The translations under genes and the position numbers were made by a program. Below are positions 8,534-17,234 of a stretch of 64,000 bases of DNA, piece by piece. Location: assembly GCF_018860165.1 (NCBI RefSeq), contig NZ_JAHKNG010000011.1, positions 1 to 64,000 of the forward strand, in the 5' to 3' direction. The notes beneath the pieces were generated by a model, which was not told where the DNA came from, ran no database searches, and saw only the letters and a list, made by a program, of their open reading frames with translations. Each line of letters starts with the position of its first letter. Position 1 is the first letter of the stretch. This DNA is from Paracoccus marinaquae. GTDB taxonomy: Bacteria > Pseudomonadota > Alphaproteobacteria > Rhodobacterales > Rhodobacteraceae.

Positions 8534-9093
8534 TGCTGGACGCCGCAAAATACACGCCGCGCCTGAAGGCGGTCTACAAGGACACGATCCGGGCCGCGAT
8601 GAAGGAAGAATTCGGCTACAAGAACGACATGCAGATCCCGCGTCTGGACAAGATCGTCCTGAACATGGGCATCGGCGAGGCCGTCAAGGACACCAAGAAG
8701 GTGAAGCAGGGCGCCGAGGAACTGTCGCTGATCGCCGGCCAGAAGGCCGTGATCACCAAGGCGAAGAACTCGATCGCAGGCTTCCGCGTTCGCGAGGAAA
8801 TGCCGCTGGGCACCAAGGTGACCCTGCGCGGTGACCGGATGTACGAATTCCTCGATCGTCTGATCAACATCGCGCTGCCCCGCGTCCGCGACTTCCGCGG
8901 CGTCAAGGGCAGCTCTTTCGACGGCCGCGGCAACTATGCCATGGGCCTGAAAGAGCACATCGTGTTCCCGGAAATCAACTTCGACAAGGTCGATGAAGTT
9001 CTGGGGATGGACATCATCATCTGCACCACCGCGCCGACCGACGCGGAAGCGAAGTCGCTGTTGAAGCATTTCAACATGCCGTTCAACAGCTGA
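8533..9093 (+). CDS. rplE: 50S ribosomal protein L5
   Basis: A 186-residue L5, starting [20 protein letters not shown]. Motifs are [19 protein letters not shown], the [20 protein letters not shown] segment and [20 protein letters not shown]. It binds 5S rRNA and contacts the P-site tRNA. The start overlaps the rplX stop by one base. Confidence 0.98.
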   Translation: MLDAAKYTPRLKAVYKDTIRAAMKEEFGYKNDMQIPRLDKIVLNMGIGEAVKDTKKVKQGAEELSLIAGQKAVITKAKNSIAGFRVREEMPLGTKVTLRGDRMYEFLDRLINIALPRVRDFRGVKGSSFDGRGNYAMGLKEHIVFPEINFDKVDEVLGMDIIICTTAPTDAEAKSLLKHFNMPFNS

Positions 9094-9112
9094 TCGCGGA
9101 GGGAAAGAAGAT

Positions 9113-9418
9113 ATGGCAAAGAAATCGATGGTCGAGCGCGAGAAGAAGCGCGAGCGTCTGGTTCAGAAATACGCCGCCAAGCGCGCGGCGCTGAAAGAGG
9201 TCATCAACGACCAGTCCCTGCCGATGGAAGAGCGGTTCAAGGCCTCGCTGAAGCTGGCCGAACTGCCGCGCAATTCCTCGGCCACGCGTCTGCACAACCG
9301 GTGCCAACTGTCCGGTCGTCCGCATGCGTATTACCGCAAACTGAAACTGTCGCGGATCGCGCTGCGCGAGCTTGGCTCGCATGGTCAGATCCCCGGCCTG
9401 GTCAAATCCAGCTGGTAA
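9113..9418 (+). CDS. rpsN: 30S ribosomal protein S14 (zinc-independent form)
   Basis: A 101-residue long-form S14: [20 protein letters not shown], then [20 protein letters not shown] and the family end [16 protein letters not shown]. The CxxC zinc pairs of the short form are absent, so this is the zinc-free paralogue type usual in proteobacteria. A GGAGGGAAAG Shine-Dalgarno stretch precedes it. Confidence 0.98.
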   Translation: MAKKSMVEREKKRERLVQKYAAKRAALKEVINDQSLPMEERFKASLKLAELPRNSSATRLHNRCQLSGRPHAYYRKLKLSRIALRELGSHGQIPGLVKSSW

Positions 9419-9428
9419 GGGGGCGACT

Positions 9429-9827
9429 ATGAACATGAACGATCCTCTCGGCGATATGCTGACCCGCATCCGCAACGCGCAGATGCGTGGCAAATCGACC
9501 GTTCGCACCCCGGCCTCCAAGCTTCGCGCCTGGGTCCTGGATGTGCTGAAGAACGAAGGTTACATCCGCGGCTATGAGGAAGTGACCACCGATGCCGGCC
9601 ACAAGGAGCTGGAAATCGGCCTGAAATACCACGACGGCGCCCCGGTCATCCGGGAACTGTCGCGGGTCTCGAAGCCCGGCCGCCGCGTCTATGCCGGCGC
9701 CCGTGAAATCCCGCAGGTCCGCCAGGGTCTGGGCGTCTCGATCGTCTCGACCCCCAAGGGCGTCATGTCGGATGCAGCGGCTCGCAACGCCAATGTTGGC
9801 GGCGAAGTCCTCTGCACCGTGTTCTAA
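9429..9827 (+). CDS. rpsH: 30S ribosomal protein S8
   Basis: A 132-residue S8 ([20 protein letters not shown]), with the C-terminal [21 protein letters not shown] signature that packs on 16S helix 21. The ATG at 9429 was chosen over 9435 because it follows AAGGGGGCG closely. In E. coli S8 represses the spc operon at the rplE region; no such site was identified here. Confidence 0.97.
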   Translation: MNMNDPLGDMLTRIRNAQMRGKSTVRTPASKLRAWVLDVLKNEGYIRGYEEVTTDAGHKELEIGLKYHDGAPVIRELSRVSKPGRRVYAGAREIPQVRQGLGVSIVSTPKGVMSDAAARNANVGGEVLCTVF

Positions 9828-9839
9828 GGAGGGCAGCAG

Positions 9840-10373
9840 ATGTCTCGGATTGGTAAACGACCGGTCGCTCTGCCCAAGGGTGTGACGGCCGAGATCAAGG
9901 GCCAGACCATCGAGGTCAAGGGACCGAAGGGCAGCCGTACCTTCACCGCGACCGACGATGTCGATCTGGTGCTGGAAGAGGGCAGCGTTGCGGTCAAGCC
10001 GCGCGGCCTCAGCAAGCGTGCGCGCCAGCAATGGGGCATGACCCGCTCGATGATCGAGAACCTGACCGTCGGTGTGTCGGAAGGCTTCAAGAAAGAGCTG
10101 GAAATCCAGGGCGTTGGCTACCGCGCGCAGATGCAGGGCAAGACCCTGAAACTGTCGTTGGGCTATAGCCATGACGTGAATTTCGAGACGCCCGATGGTG
10201 TCACGATCACGGCGCCGAAGCAGACCGAAATCGTTGTGGAAGGCATCGACCAGCAGCTTGTTGGTCAGGTGGCCGCGAATATCCGCGAGTGGCGCCGTCC
10301 CGAGCCCTACAAGGGCAAGGGCATCCGCTACAAGGGTGAGTTCGTCTTCCGCAAGGAAGGCAAGAAGAAGTAA
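9840..10373 (+). CDS. rplF: 50S ribosomal protein L6
   Basis: A 177-residue L6 with two related alpha/beta domains. It starts [20 protein letters not shown] and ends with the family signature [30 protein letters not shown] ribosome-binding stretch precedes the start. It binds near the sarcin-ricin loop. Confidence 0.98.
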   Translation: MSRIGKRPVALPKGVTAEIKGQTIEVKGPKGSRTFTATDDVDLVLEEGSVAVKPRGLSKRARQQWGMTRSMIENLTVGVSEGFKKELEIQGVGYRAQMQGKTLKLSLGYSHDVNFETPDGVTITAPKQTEIVVEGIDQQLVGQVAANIREWRRPEPYKGKGIRYKGEFVFRKEGKKK

Positions 10374-10385
10374 GGGGCGCGAGAA

Positions 10386-10745
10386 ATGGCACTGAAAAAG
10401 CAAGAGCTGTTCCAGAAGCGCCGCCTGCGCGTGCGGAACAAGTTGCGGGCGATGTCGAATGGCCGTCCGCGTATGTCGGTTCACCGTTCGTCGAAGAACA
10501 TCTCGGTTCAGATCATCGACGATCTGAAGGGCGTGACCCTGGCCTCGGCCAGCACGCTGGAGAAGGATTTCGGCGTCGTCGGCAAGAACAATGTCGAGGC
10601 CGCCGCCAAGATCGGCGCCGCGATCGCCGAACGTGCGAAGAAGGCCGGTGTGGAAGAGGTTGTCTTCGACCGTGGCGGCTTCATCTTCCACGGCAAGGTG
10701 AAGGCTCTGGCCGACGCCGCTCGCGAAGGCGGACTGAAGTTCTGA
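10386..10745 (+). CDS. rplR: 50S ribosomal protein L18
   Basis: A 119-residue L18 with an Arg/Lys-rich N-terminus that binds 5S rRNA ([20 protein letters not shown]), [16 protein letters not shown], and the end [20 protein letters not shown]. The gap to rpsE (121 bases) contains a GGCGCC inverted repeat around 10757-10782. Confidence 0.98.
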   Translation: MALKKQELFQKRRLRVRNKLRAMSNGRPRMSVHRSSKNISVQIIDDLKGVTLASASTLEKDFGVVGKNNVEAAAKIGAAIAERAKKAGVEEVVFDRGGFIFHGKVKALADAAREGGLKF

Positions 10746-10866
10746 TCCCTGTGGGTGGCGCCTGCCAGGTGGCGGGGCGCCATCCCGATGATCCGGGGAT
10801 GCCATGCGCGTCCACCAGGATCGGTTGCAACGGCGCGGATCGCGCCAGATATACAAGGAATGCCTG

Positions 10867-11448
10867 ATGGCAGAACGTGAAAACCGTCGGGGCCGCCGCG
10901 AAGAGCGCGAGGAGACCCCGGAATTCGCCGATCGTCTGGTTGCGATCAACCGTGTGTCCAAGACCGTGAAGGGCGGCAAGCGCTTTGGCTTTGCGGCTCT
11001 GGTCGTGGTGGGTGACCAGCGCGGCCGTGTCGGTTTCGGCAAGGGCAAGGCCAAGGAGGTCCCCGAGGCGATCCGCAAGGCCACCGAACAGGCCAAGCGC
11101 AACATGGTCCGCGTGCCGCTGCGCGATGGCCGCACCCTGCATCACGACATCGAGGGCCGCCATGGCGCGGGCCGCGTGGTGATGCGCACCGCCGTTCCCG
11201 GGACCGGGATCATCGCCGGCGGTCCGATGCGCGCCGTGTTCGAGATGCTGGGCGTTCAGGACGTCGTGGCCAAGTCGCTTGGCTCGCAGAACCCCTATAA
11301 CATGATCCGCGCCACCCTGGACGGTCTGAACAAGAACTCGAGCCCGCGCTCGGTCGCGCAGCGCCGCGGCAAGAAGGTCGCGGACATCCTGCCGCAGACC
11401 GACAAGCCGGCCGAAGCGCCCGTCGAAGCCGCTGCGGCGGAAGCGTAA
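10867..11448 (+). CDS. rpsE: 30S ribosomal protein S5
   Basis: A 193-residue S5 starting [20 protein letters not shown]. It has the double-stranded-RNA-binding-like domain ([20 protein letters not shown]) and the [20 protein letters not shown] segment. The ATG at 10867 was chosen because homologues begin here and AAGGA lies upstream; the frame extends to 10804 but that part is not family-like. The C-terminal tail is acidic and Ala-rich. Confidence 0.97.
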   Translation: MAERENRRGRREEREETPEFADRLVAINRVSKTVKGGKRFGFAALVVVGDQRGRVGFGKGKAKEVPEAIRKATEQAKRNMVRVPLRDGRTLHHDIEGRHGAGRVVMRTAVPGTGIIAGGPMRAVFEMLGVQDVVAKSLGSQNPYNMIRATLDGLNKNSSPRSVAQRRGKKVADILPQTDKPAEAPVEAAAAEA

Positions 11449-11458
11449 GGAGTAGGAC

Positions 11459-11647
11459 ATGGCCAAGACCATCGTCGTCAAGCAGATCGGCAGCCCGATC
11501 CGCCGCCCCGCCATCCAGCGCGAGACGCTGAAGGGCCTGGGCCTGAACAAGATGAACCGCACCCGCGAGCTGGAAGATACCCCGGCGATCCGCGGCATGG
11601 TCGCCAAGATCCCGCATCTGGCGGTCATCATCGAAGAGCGCGGCTGA
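11459..11647 (+). CDS. rpmD: 50S ribosomal protein L30
   Basis: A 62-residue L30 ([40 protein letters not shown]). It is the last ribosomal gene before a strong intrinsic terminator. In the usual order rplO and secY follow rpmD. Here the next gene is on the opposite strand and unrelated, so the operon ends or has been interrupted at this point. Confidence 0.97.
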   Translation: MAKTIVVKQIGSPIRRPAIQRETLKGLGLNKMNRTRELEDTPAIRGMVAKIPHLAVIIEERG

Positions 11648-11676
11648 AGCCGCCCCTTCCTGTGCGAAGCAATCAG

Positions 11677-11704
11677 AACGCCCCGGAGGTTTTCCGGGGC
11701 GTTT
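11677..11704 (+). terminator. intrinsic terminator of the S10/spc operon
   Basis: AACGCCCCGGA and TCCGGGGCGTT form an 11-bp stem around the loop GGTTT and run into a short T tract (GCGTTTG). It lies 30 bases after the rpmD stop. The stem may also serve the converging DUF4157 gene. Confidence 0.85.
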
Positions 11705-11768
11705 GCCGTTTTCGGGGCAGGCGGAAGCTGGAACAGGGTCCGTGTCGTGGCCCTGCGGATTGCGGCCG

Positions 11769-12380
11769 TCAGCCGTTGCCGGATCGTGCGGCTTGCTCGC
11801 CCATGCGGTCGGCCTCGGCCTCCAGCGACGGGCTGTCATTGACCGCGACATCGCCGATCTGCGTGGTCGGCTGGACCCGGCCTTGCTGCTGCTGAACGAC
11901 ATGCCAGGCTTCGTGCGGCAGGTGGCGTTCCTGTCCCGAGGCAAGGTGGATGTCGTTGCCCTGGGCGAAGGCATGCGCGCCGACCTGGGCGGGCGCGGCA
12001 GAGTTGTAATGGACCTGAACCCCGCTGAGATCGGCCCCGGACATCATCTGCATGGACTGCTGCAACCCTTCGGGAAGCCCGCCGCTTGAGGCCGGCTTGG
12101 CCTGCAGCATCTCCTCGTCCTCCTGGCGCTGGACCGGATCGGCTGCGGTGCCGAATCGGCCCTGCATCAGGTCCTCTTCATCCGGTCCCGCGCGTTGGAG
12201 CGCCCTGCCGTCGCCGAGGGCCTGCAACTGCGCCAAACGCTGGGTCGCCGGGCTCTGATCGGCGCGGAACTGCATCGCATCCAGACGATCCGCCGAGTCG
12301 ATATCGTGATCGCGCTGACCACCCCCAACCCTGCCGGCCGGTGCAGACTTCGCGCGCTCGGACGTAAAGATCTGTGCCAT
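11769..12380 (-). CDS. DUF4157 (eCIS core domain) protein, probable eCIS cargo or accessory
   Basis: A 203-residue protein. Its second half is the DUF4157/eCIS core domain: VQVHYNSAAPAQVGAHAFAQ, GNDIHLASGQE and the pseudo-metalloprotease motif LPHEAWHVVQQQQGRV (HExxH as HEAWH, around residues 154-158). A further acidic pair (LEAEADRMG) could supply the third ligand. The N-terminal half is Gln/Asp-rich and disordered-looking, with EDL-Q-type patches (DEEDLMQGRF, EDEEMLQAKP) typical of this family. The start at 12380 follows GAGGG; a longer frame to 12425 is less likely. DUF4157 domains are strongly associated with eCIS loci, where they mark loaded effectors. No separate toxin domain is attached, so this may be a chaperone-like or protease cargo. 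It lies about 5 kb from, and opposite to, the structural operon. Confidence 0.75.
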   Translation of the reverse strand: MAQIFTSERAKSAPAGRVGGGQRDHDIDSADRLDAMQFRADQSPATQRLAQLQALGDGRALQRAGPDEEDLMQGRFGTAADPVQRQEDEEMLQAKPASSGGLPEGLQQSMQMMSGADLSGVQVHYNSAAPAQVGAHAFAQGNDIHLASGQERHLPHEAWHVVQQQQGRVQPTTQIGDVAVNDSPSLEAEADRMGEQAARSGNG

Positions 12381-12695
12381 GATGCCCTCATTTCTATGGC
12401 GACAGTCTAGCAGCCGGGCCGACAAAAGTCATGTCCGCCGCCACGCCGGATCGGCGGAAGAGATACGGGTTCTAGACCATTGTGTTTACTAGCGGAAAAC
12501 GCGAGTTTTTGGTTTTGGGAAAGACCGCAAATCCGACGCACCGCCGGGGGCGGAACGGCTGCTTCCAGCCCTCCGGCAGTTCATCCCATGGAATCACTTG
12601 AAGAATTTGTTGCCGAGAGGTGGGTGGCGCGCGTATTAATTGTGGCGAGGATCAACGCTCGATAACCTGTCGGTTGAAACGCGGGACACGTTCAA
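12381..12695. other. intergenic region, locally AT-richer, candidate promoter
   Basis: This divergent gap of about 315 bases between the DUF4157 gene and the channel gene is less GC-rich than its surroundings. A short 61-codon frame at 12480-12665 has no family character. A weak promoter-like pair is TTGCCG at 12610-12615 and TATTAA at 12634-12639, spaced 18 bases, upstream of the channel gene. Confidence 0.35.
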
Positions 12696-14036
12696 TTGCC
12701 ATCATCTGCCAGAAACCTTGCCGTCGCCGGTATTCTCGGCGTGCTGACCATTGTTTTCGCGGGGGCGGCGGGCGCTGATTGCAGCGAAGACCCGGCCGCG
12801 CGGGATCTGACCGTCGCGCTGCGTCAGGCGGAACCCTTCACCTATCTCGACGAACATGGATCGCCGCAGGGTTTCACCGTCGATCTGTGGGAAAGGATCG
12901 CCCGGAACCTGTGGCTGGACCCGGAGAATCCCCCGTCCGCCGAACAGTTGCGGGGCATGTCGGCGACCGAGCAGAACGCGCTGCGGCGGCAGTATTCCTA
13001 TGTGGTCCTGGACAGCATCGACCAGCAGGAGACGGCACTGGGCAATTGCGATGTCGATGTGGTGATATCGCCGCTGACGATCACCGCCGAGCGGATGCGC
13101 ATTCACGACTTCTCGCAGCCCTATCTGTCCTCGGGGCTGGCGCTGGCGGTGCCCAGTTCCGGGGCGATCCATTTCGATCAGGCCGTCGCCACGATCGTCG
13201 AGACGATGTCGCAGTCGAACGTGCTGCTGGCCATCGTGGGCTTTCTCAGCTTCAACCTGCTGATGGCATTCCTGGTGCGGCGCTATCTGCGGCGATCCGA
13301 GGAGGCCGCGGCGGGTCTGCAGGTCGGCACGCGCGATGTGCTGGATGCGATCACGCGCACGGTGGCGCTGCGCGGGGTCGGTGACGACTACACCACCGCG
13401 CTGGCGAAACTGCTCGAGATCTTCATGGCGGTGGTCGGCACGGCGCTGTCGGCGACGATCCTCGGGGTGCTGACCACGGCTTTCGTCAGCTCCATCGGCA
13501 CCCAGCAGCAGGTCGATGCCGGCAAGCTTGTGACCATGCGCGTCGCCACGCTGCGATGCTCGACCGCGCAGGCCTTTCTGACCGAACAGTATGTCAGCCA
13601 GCGCCAGACCATCCTCGAGGGCGATCCCTTGCGGCCGGCGCTGGAGGCGCGCATTGACTGGCTGGCCTGTCCCGAAGGGGCGACGATGGAAGGCCCCGCC
13701 GAGATGTACGAGGCCACCGGACTGCCCGGCGCGGTGATGCTGGCCGGTTCCTGGCAGGAGGCGGTTCGGCGTCTGGCGTCGGGTGAGGTCGATGCGGTTC
13801 TGGGCGACTGGGTGGCGCTGACCTATCTCAGCCGTCAGGGGGTCTTTTCGGGCCGTCTCGACGTGCTGCCGACCGTCTATCGCAATGAGCCCTATGGCTG
13901 GGGAATCGCCCGTCGGAATGATGCGGATGGCCTGCGCAACGCCATAGACAGCGCGCTGATCTCGGAGATTCGGGGTGAATACTGGCGCCGGGATCTTGAG
14001 GAGGTGCTGGGTCAGGGCAGCATCTCGCCGAACTGA
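12696..14036 (+). CDS. GluR0-like ligand-gated ion channel (solute-binding domain interrupted by a pore)
   Basis: A 446-residue protein from a TTG start; no later methionine would keep the signal peptide (residues 1-26, AVAGILGVLTIVFAGAAGA). A type-3 solute-binding lobe follows (LTVALRQAEPFTYLDEHGSP, DVDVVISPLTITAERMRIHD). About residue 175 a transmembrane helix begins (LLAIVGFLSFNLLMAFLV), then a pore-helix region with a filter-like GVGDD near 226-231, then a second transmembrane helix (EIFMAVVGTALSATILGVL). The second binding lobe resumes and runs to the C-terminus. This S1-TM-P-TM-S2 layout is that of prokaryotic ionotropic glutamate receptors such as GluR0. The filter differs from the potassium TVGYGD, so selectivity is uncertain. 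The stop overlaps the next start. Confidence 0.7.
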   Translation: MPSSARNLAVAGILGVLTIVFAGAAGADCSEDPAARDLTVALRQAEPFTYLDEHGSPQGFTVDLWERIARNLWLDPENPPSAEQLRGMSATEQNALRRQYSYVVLDSIDQQETALGNCDVDVVISPLTITAERMRIHDFSQPYLSSGLALAVPSSGAIHFDQAVATIVETMSQSNVLLAIVGFLSFNLLMAFLVRRYLRRSEEAAAGLQVGTRDVLDAITRTVALRGVGDDYTTALAKLLEIFMAVVGTALSATILGVLTTAFVSSIGTQQQVDAGKLVTMRVATLRCSTAQAFLTEQYVSQRQTILEGDPLRPALEARIDWLACPEGATMEGPAEMYEATGLPGAVMLAGSWQEAVRRLASGEVDAVLGDWVALTYLSRQGVFSGRLDVLPTVYRNEPYGWGIARRNDADGLRNAIDSALISEIRGEYWRRDLEEVLGQGSISPN

Positions 14037-14824
14037 TGCGTGCCGAGGGCGATCATTCCGCGTTGTCCGACGAGGATGACAACCTGCCCTCCTATCAGGC
14101 CTATTTCGAATCCGGCCAGTACGACCTGCGCTATCCGGGGCCCAACCGCACCATCGCGCGGCGGCTGGCACAACTGCTGACCCCGGAAAGCAGCCTGCTG
14201 GATTTCGGCTGCGGCAGCGGGCGTTATCTGCTGTCGCTGCAGGGCCGGGTCGGGCGGGCCGCGGGCTATGACATCAGCCCCGCCGCCCTTGCCCTGCTGC
14301 GCGCGCGCGCGGCCGCGCGTGGCTGGGACGAGTTGTCGATCCTCGGGCCCGAAACCGCGGCGCTGCCGCAGTATGTGGCGCAGCGGGGGCAGGTCGATCT
14401 TGTCCTGTGCCTGTTCGGGGTTCTGGCTCATATCACCTCGCCGGTGGCCCGTGCCGAGGCGCTGGAACGGATGCGTCTGGCGTTGAAACCCGGCAGCGGG
14501 CGGCTTTTGCTGTCGGTGCCCAATATCCGCCGCCGGTTCCGCCAGGAACAGCGGCAGATGAATGGCGCGGCGCCGGGCTTCGTGCGTTATCGGCGCCGGA
14601 TCAATGGCGGCTCGGTGCCGCTCAACTATCAGCTTTTCGATGCCGAGCGGTTGCGGCGGGAACTGACCGAGGCGGGCTTTCTGGTCCGCCGCCTCGGCTG
14701 TGAAAGCGTGCTGCCCGAAAGCTGGATCGTGAACGGCCCTGCGGCCCGGCATGTGGACGGGATCCTGACCCCGATCTGTCCGCTGCGCTGGTGCTATGGG
14801 ATCTATGCCGAGGCGTCATGCTAG
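14036..14824 (+). CDS. class I SAM-dependent methyltransferase
   Basis: A 262-residue protein with the glycine-rich SAM-binding motif LLDFGCGSGRYLLSL near residues 52-66, an acidic end of strand 2 (AAGYDISPAALALL), and strand 4 VDLVLCLFGVLAHI. The fold is a methyltransf_11/25-type Rossmann domain. It sits in a four-gene overlapping cluster between a channel and transporter parts. Its start overlaps the upstream stop and its end overlaps the next gene by 7 bases. The substrate is unknown; a small molecule or a cargo or transporter protein are equally possible. Confidence 0.75.
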   Translation: MRAEGDHSALSDEDDNLPSYQAYFESGQYDLRYPGPNRTIARRLAQLLTPESSLLDFGCGSGRYLLSLQGRVGRAAGYDISPAALALLRARAAARGWDELSILGPETAALPQYVAQRGQVDLVLCLFGVLAHITSPVARAEALERMRLALKPGSGRLLLSVPNIRRRFRQEQRQMNGAAPGFVRYRRRINGGSVPLNYQLFDAERLRRELTEAGFLVRRLGCESVLPESWIVNGPAARHVDGILTPICPLRWCYGIYAEASC

Positions 14825-16473
14825 GCCGCCTGCTTCCACTGCTTGGTCTTCTGGCCGGGCTTGCGGGGGCGGTCGCGCAGGCCCAGACCGTTCCGGTTCC
14901 GCCTGAACTGGTTGCGCAGGCGCCGGACGATCCCGATGGCCGGCTGGGACATGTCCTGCGTCGCGGGACGCTGATCGTCGGGGTAAAGACCGACTACCCG
15001 CCCTGGGGCATGCTGGACATTGCCGGCAATGCCGTCGGACTGGAGGCCGATCTGGCCCGTGATCTGGCCGACCGGCTGGAGGTCGGCCTGGAACTGCGGC
15101 CGGTCACCGCCGGCAACCGCATCGGTCGGGTCAATCAGGGTCAGGTGGATCTGGTCATCGCCACCACCGGCGACACCTATGAGCGGCGCCTGCAGGCCGA
15201 TCTGTTGCAACCCGGCTATTATTCGGCCGGCGTGGTCTTGTACGGGCGCGCCGATCTGGCGCTTGGCGACTGGTCGGCCCTGCGCGGGCGGCCGGTCTGC
15301 CTGAACCGGGGCGCCTATTACAACCGCGCGCTGGAACAGGATTACGGACTCGATGGCCAGTATTTCACCGGCAACCGGGAATCGCGGCTGGCGCTTCTGT
15401 ACGGGCGCTGCGTCGGCTGGGCCTTTGACGACACGATCCTGACCCGCATGGTCCGCGACGCCCCGAGCGACGATCTGGCGGTGATGAAACAGGCGATCCT
15501 GGTCAGCCCCTGGGTCGCGGTCGTGGCCCGGGGCGAGGGAGAGCGTGATCTGGGTCGCTTCGTCTCGGACATGATCGGCGAATGGCATGCCTCGGGCCGG
15601 ATCCTCGAATTGCAGGACAAATGGGATATCCCCCGCACCGGGTTTCTGGAAGACAAGCATGCGCTCTGGTCGCGGCGCGGCGAGGATGGGCGCGCGCTTT
15701 GTGCCCGCCAGCCCGAGACCGGCCGTTTTCCCGCCGAATGTCTGGACCCGCCGCCGCTGCGCAGCGTGCCCGCCGCGCAGCCGCCCGACTGGATGCAGCG
15801 GCTGGACGAAGCCACCGGGATCAATCTCTCGGTTCTGGCCGACGCCTATGATCGCGGGCGGTTGATCCGCGGGCTGGGGCTGACGCTGGCGCTGGCGGGC
15901 ATGGCGATCGTCGGGGCGCTGACGGTTGGGGTGGTTCTGGGGTTGCTGCATGTGATCCTTTCGGGGCGCGGCTGGATTGGCCGGTTGCTGCTGCTGCCCC
16001 AGAGGCTGCTGGTCACGGTCTCGCGGATGACGCCGCCCATCCTGCAACTCTATATCGTGTTCTTCGGCCTCGGCGGAGTATTGGCGAATTCCGGGGCCTT
16101 CACCCCCGGCGCCTTTGTCATCTCCACGGTGATCTTCTCGCTCTATGCCGGATCGACCAATACCGTGATCCTGTCGCATGCGCTGGAGCATGAGCGCGGC
16201 CTGCACCCGGACCGCCCGGCCTTGCGGCTGCTGCCGATGGCGATCGAGCGTGGATATGACGGGCTGGTCGCGTCCTGCGTGAACATCGTCAAGGCGGCCG
16301 GCATGGCCAGCGCCATCGCCGTCGGCGAACTGATCTCGACCGTCAACCTGCTGGTCTCGGAAGGGGCGGATACGCGCACGCTGATGAACGGGTTGCTGCT
16401 GTTCTACTTCCTGTTCGTGCTGGGGATCGTCTGGCTGTTCGGGCGGGCCAAGTCATGGCTGGTGCGGCCATGA
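14818..16473 (+). CDS. amino-acid-type ABC transporter: solute-binding protein fused to permease
   Basis: This 551-residue fusion begins with a signal peptide (LLPLLGLLAGLAGAVAQAQ), then a type-3 solute-binding domain (about 40-275: GTLIVGVKTDYPPWGMLDIA, DLVIATTGDTYERRL, GEWHASGRILELQDKW). A Cys-containing linker (CARQPETGRFPAECLDPPP) leads to a HisM/GlnP-type permease domain (about 350-551) with several membrane helices and the cytoplasmic EAA-like loop KAAGMASAIAVGELIS. Fused substrate-binding/permease proteins are known for amino-acid importers. No ATPase gene is adjacent. ATG 14818 overlaps the methyltransferase stop. Confidence 0.8.
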   Translation: MLGRLLPLLGLLAGLAGAVAQAQTVPVPPELVAQAPDDPDGRLGHVLRRGTLIVGVKTDYPPWGMLDIAGNAVGLEADLARDLADRLEVGLELRPVTAGNRIGRVNQGQVDLVIATTGDTYERRLQADLLQPGYYSAGVVLYGRADLALGDWSALRGRPVCLNRGAYYNRALEQDYGLDGQYFTGNRESRLALLYGRCVGWAFDDTILTRMVRDAPSDDLAVMKQAILVSPWVAVVARGEGERDLGRFVSDMIGEWHASGRILELQDKWDIPRTGFLEDKHALWSRRGEDGRALCARQPETGRFPAECLDPPPLRSVPAAQPPDWMQRLDEATGINLSVLADAYDRGRLIRGLGLTLALAGMAIVGALTVGVVLGLLHVILSGRGWIGRLLLLPQRLLVTVSRMTPPILQLYIVFFGLGGVLANSGAFTPGAFVISTVIFSLYAGSTNTVILSHALEHERGLHPDRPALRLLPMAIERGYDGLVASCVNIVKAAGMASAIAVGELISTVNLLVSEGADTRTLMNGLLLFYFLFVLGIVWLFGRAKSWLVRP

Positions 16474-17084
16474 TCGAGCAGGTGCTGGCACAAAGCCGCT
16501 ATCTGGGCGGCGGATTCGCAATCAATCTGCTTATCTCGATCCTGGCGATGGCCATCGGGACCGTTCTTGGCGCGGTGCTGGGGGCGATTCGCTTTCACCG
16601 GCTGACCGGCCTGTCGGCTGCGGCGCGGCTGGCGACCAACCTGTGCCGCAACGTGCCCAGCTTCGTGCTGCTGTTCTACATGGCCTCGATGCTGCCGGCC
16701 GAGATCGAGGTCAACGGCGCGATCGTGGTGGTGCCGCTGTGGATCAAGGCGACGCTGGCACTGATCTTTCCGGTCGCCGGCTTCGCCTCGGACCAGTCGC
16801 TGGGCTATCTTCGTCAGCGTCATGCGCAGATTGGCGGTGCGGCCGAAACCTTCGCCGTGGCGTGGATGCAGTATTTCCTGATCGTCATCATGGCCTCGGC
16901 GACCGCTTCGGTCATCGGCGCGGATGAAATCGTCGGGCGGGCAAACAACCTGATCTCGCGGGTGGATGATCCGTATTTCATGCTGGTGGTATATCTCTAC
17001 GTTTCGGTCTGGTTTCTGGCCGTCGGGATGATCTTTTCGGGGCTTCTCAAGGTCACCATGAGACGGCGTGTGGAAAAGGCATGA
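16470..17084 (+). CDS. amino-acid-type ABC transporter permease
   Basis: A 204-residue inner-membrane permease of the HisM/GlnP family: GGGFAINLLISILAMAIGTV, the RNVPSFVLLFYMASML segment and an EAA-like loop around GGAAETFAVAWMQYFLIV. The ATG at 16470 overlaps the upstream stop (ATGA); 16455 would add five residues. It probably pairs with the fused permease upstream. A nucleotide-binding partner is missing, so an ATPase must be encoded elsewhere or the complex works differently. It is the last gene before a 150-base AT-rich gap that precedes the injection-system operon. Confidence 0.78.
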   Translation: MIEQVLAQSRYLGGGFAINLLISILAMAIGTVLGAVLGAIRFHRLTGLSAAARLATNLCRNVPSFVLLFYMASMLPAEIEVNGAIVVVPLWIKATLALIFPVAGFASDQSLGYLRQRHAQIGGAAETFAVAWMQYFLIVIMASATASVIGADEIVGRANNLISRVDDPYFMLVVYLYVSVWFLAVGMIFSGLLKVTMRRRVEKA

Positions 17085-17159
17085 TACAATCCCGGCGTGT
17101 TTTTTTCCTTGTGTTGGCAGCACTTTGCGCTACGCTGCGTCAAATCCGAATCTGAACTG

Positions 17160-17171
17160 TACCGATCGGTA
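17160..17171. promoter_or_regulatory. 12-bp perfect palindrome upstream of the eCIS operon (TetR-like operator)
   Basis: TACCGATCGGTA is perfectly palindromic, lies 63 bases before the first eCIS gene, and is in a locally AT-rich segment. It abuts TAAGAT at 17171-17176, which resembles a -10 element. Palindromes of the ACCG/CGGT type are common operators of TetR-family repressors. No TetR gene is present in the window. Function is inferred. Confidence 0.45.
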
Positions 17172-17234
17172 AGATTAAAAACCCGCGCCAGACGGGGAGG
17201 GATATCCTTTGCGTAGAGATGATGGGCTGCCGGC

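Noticed and set aside
12480..12665. 61-codon frame between the DUF4157 and channel genes
   Set aside because: No ribosome-binding site or family character, and it lies in a likely promoter region.
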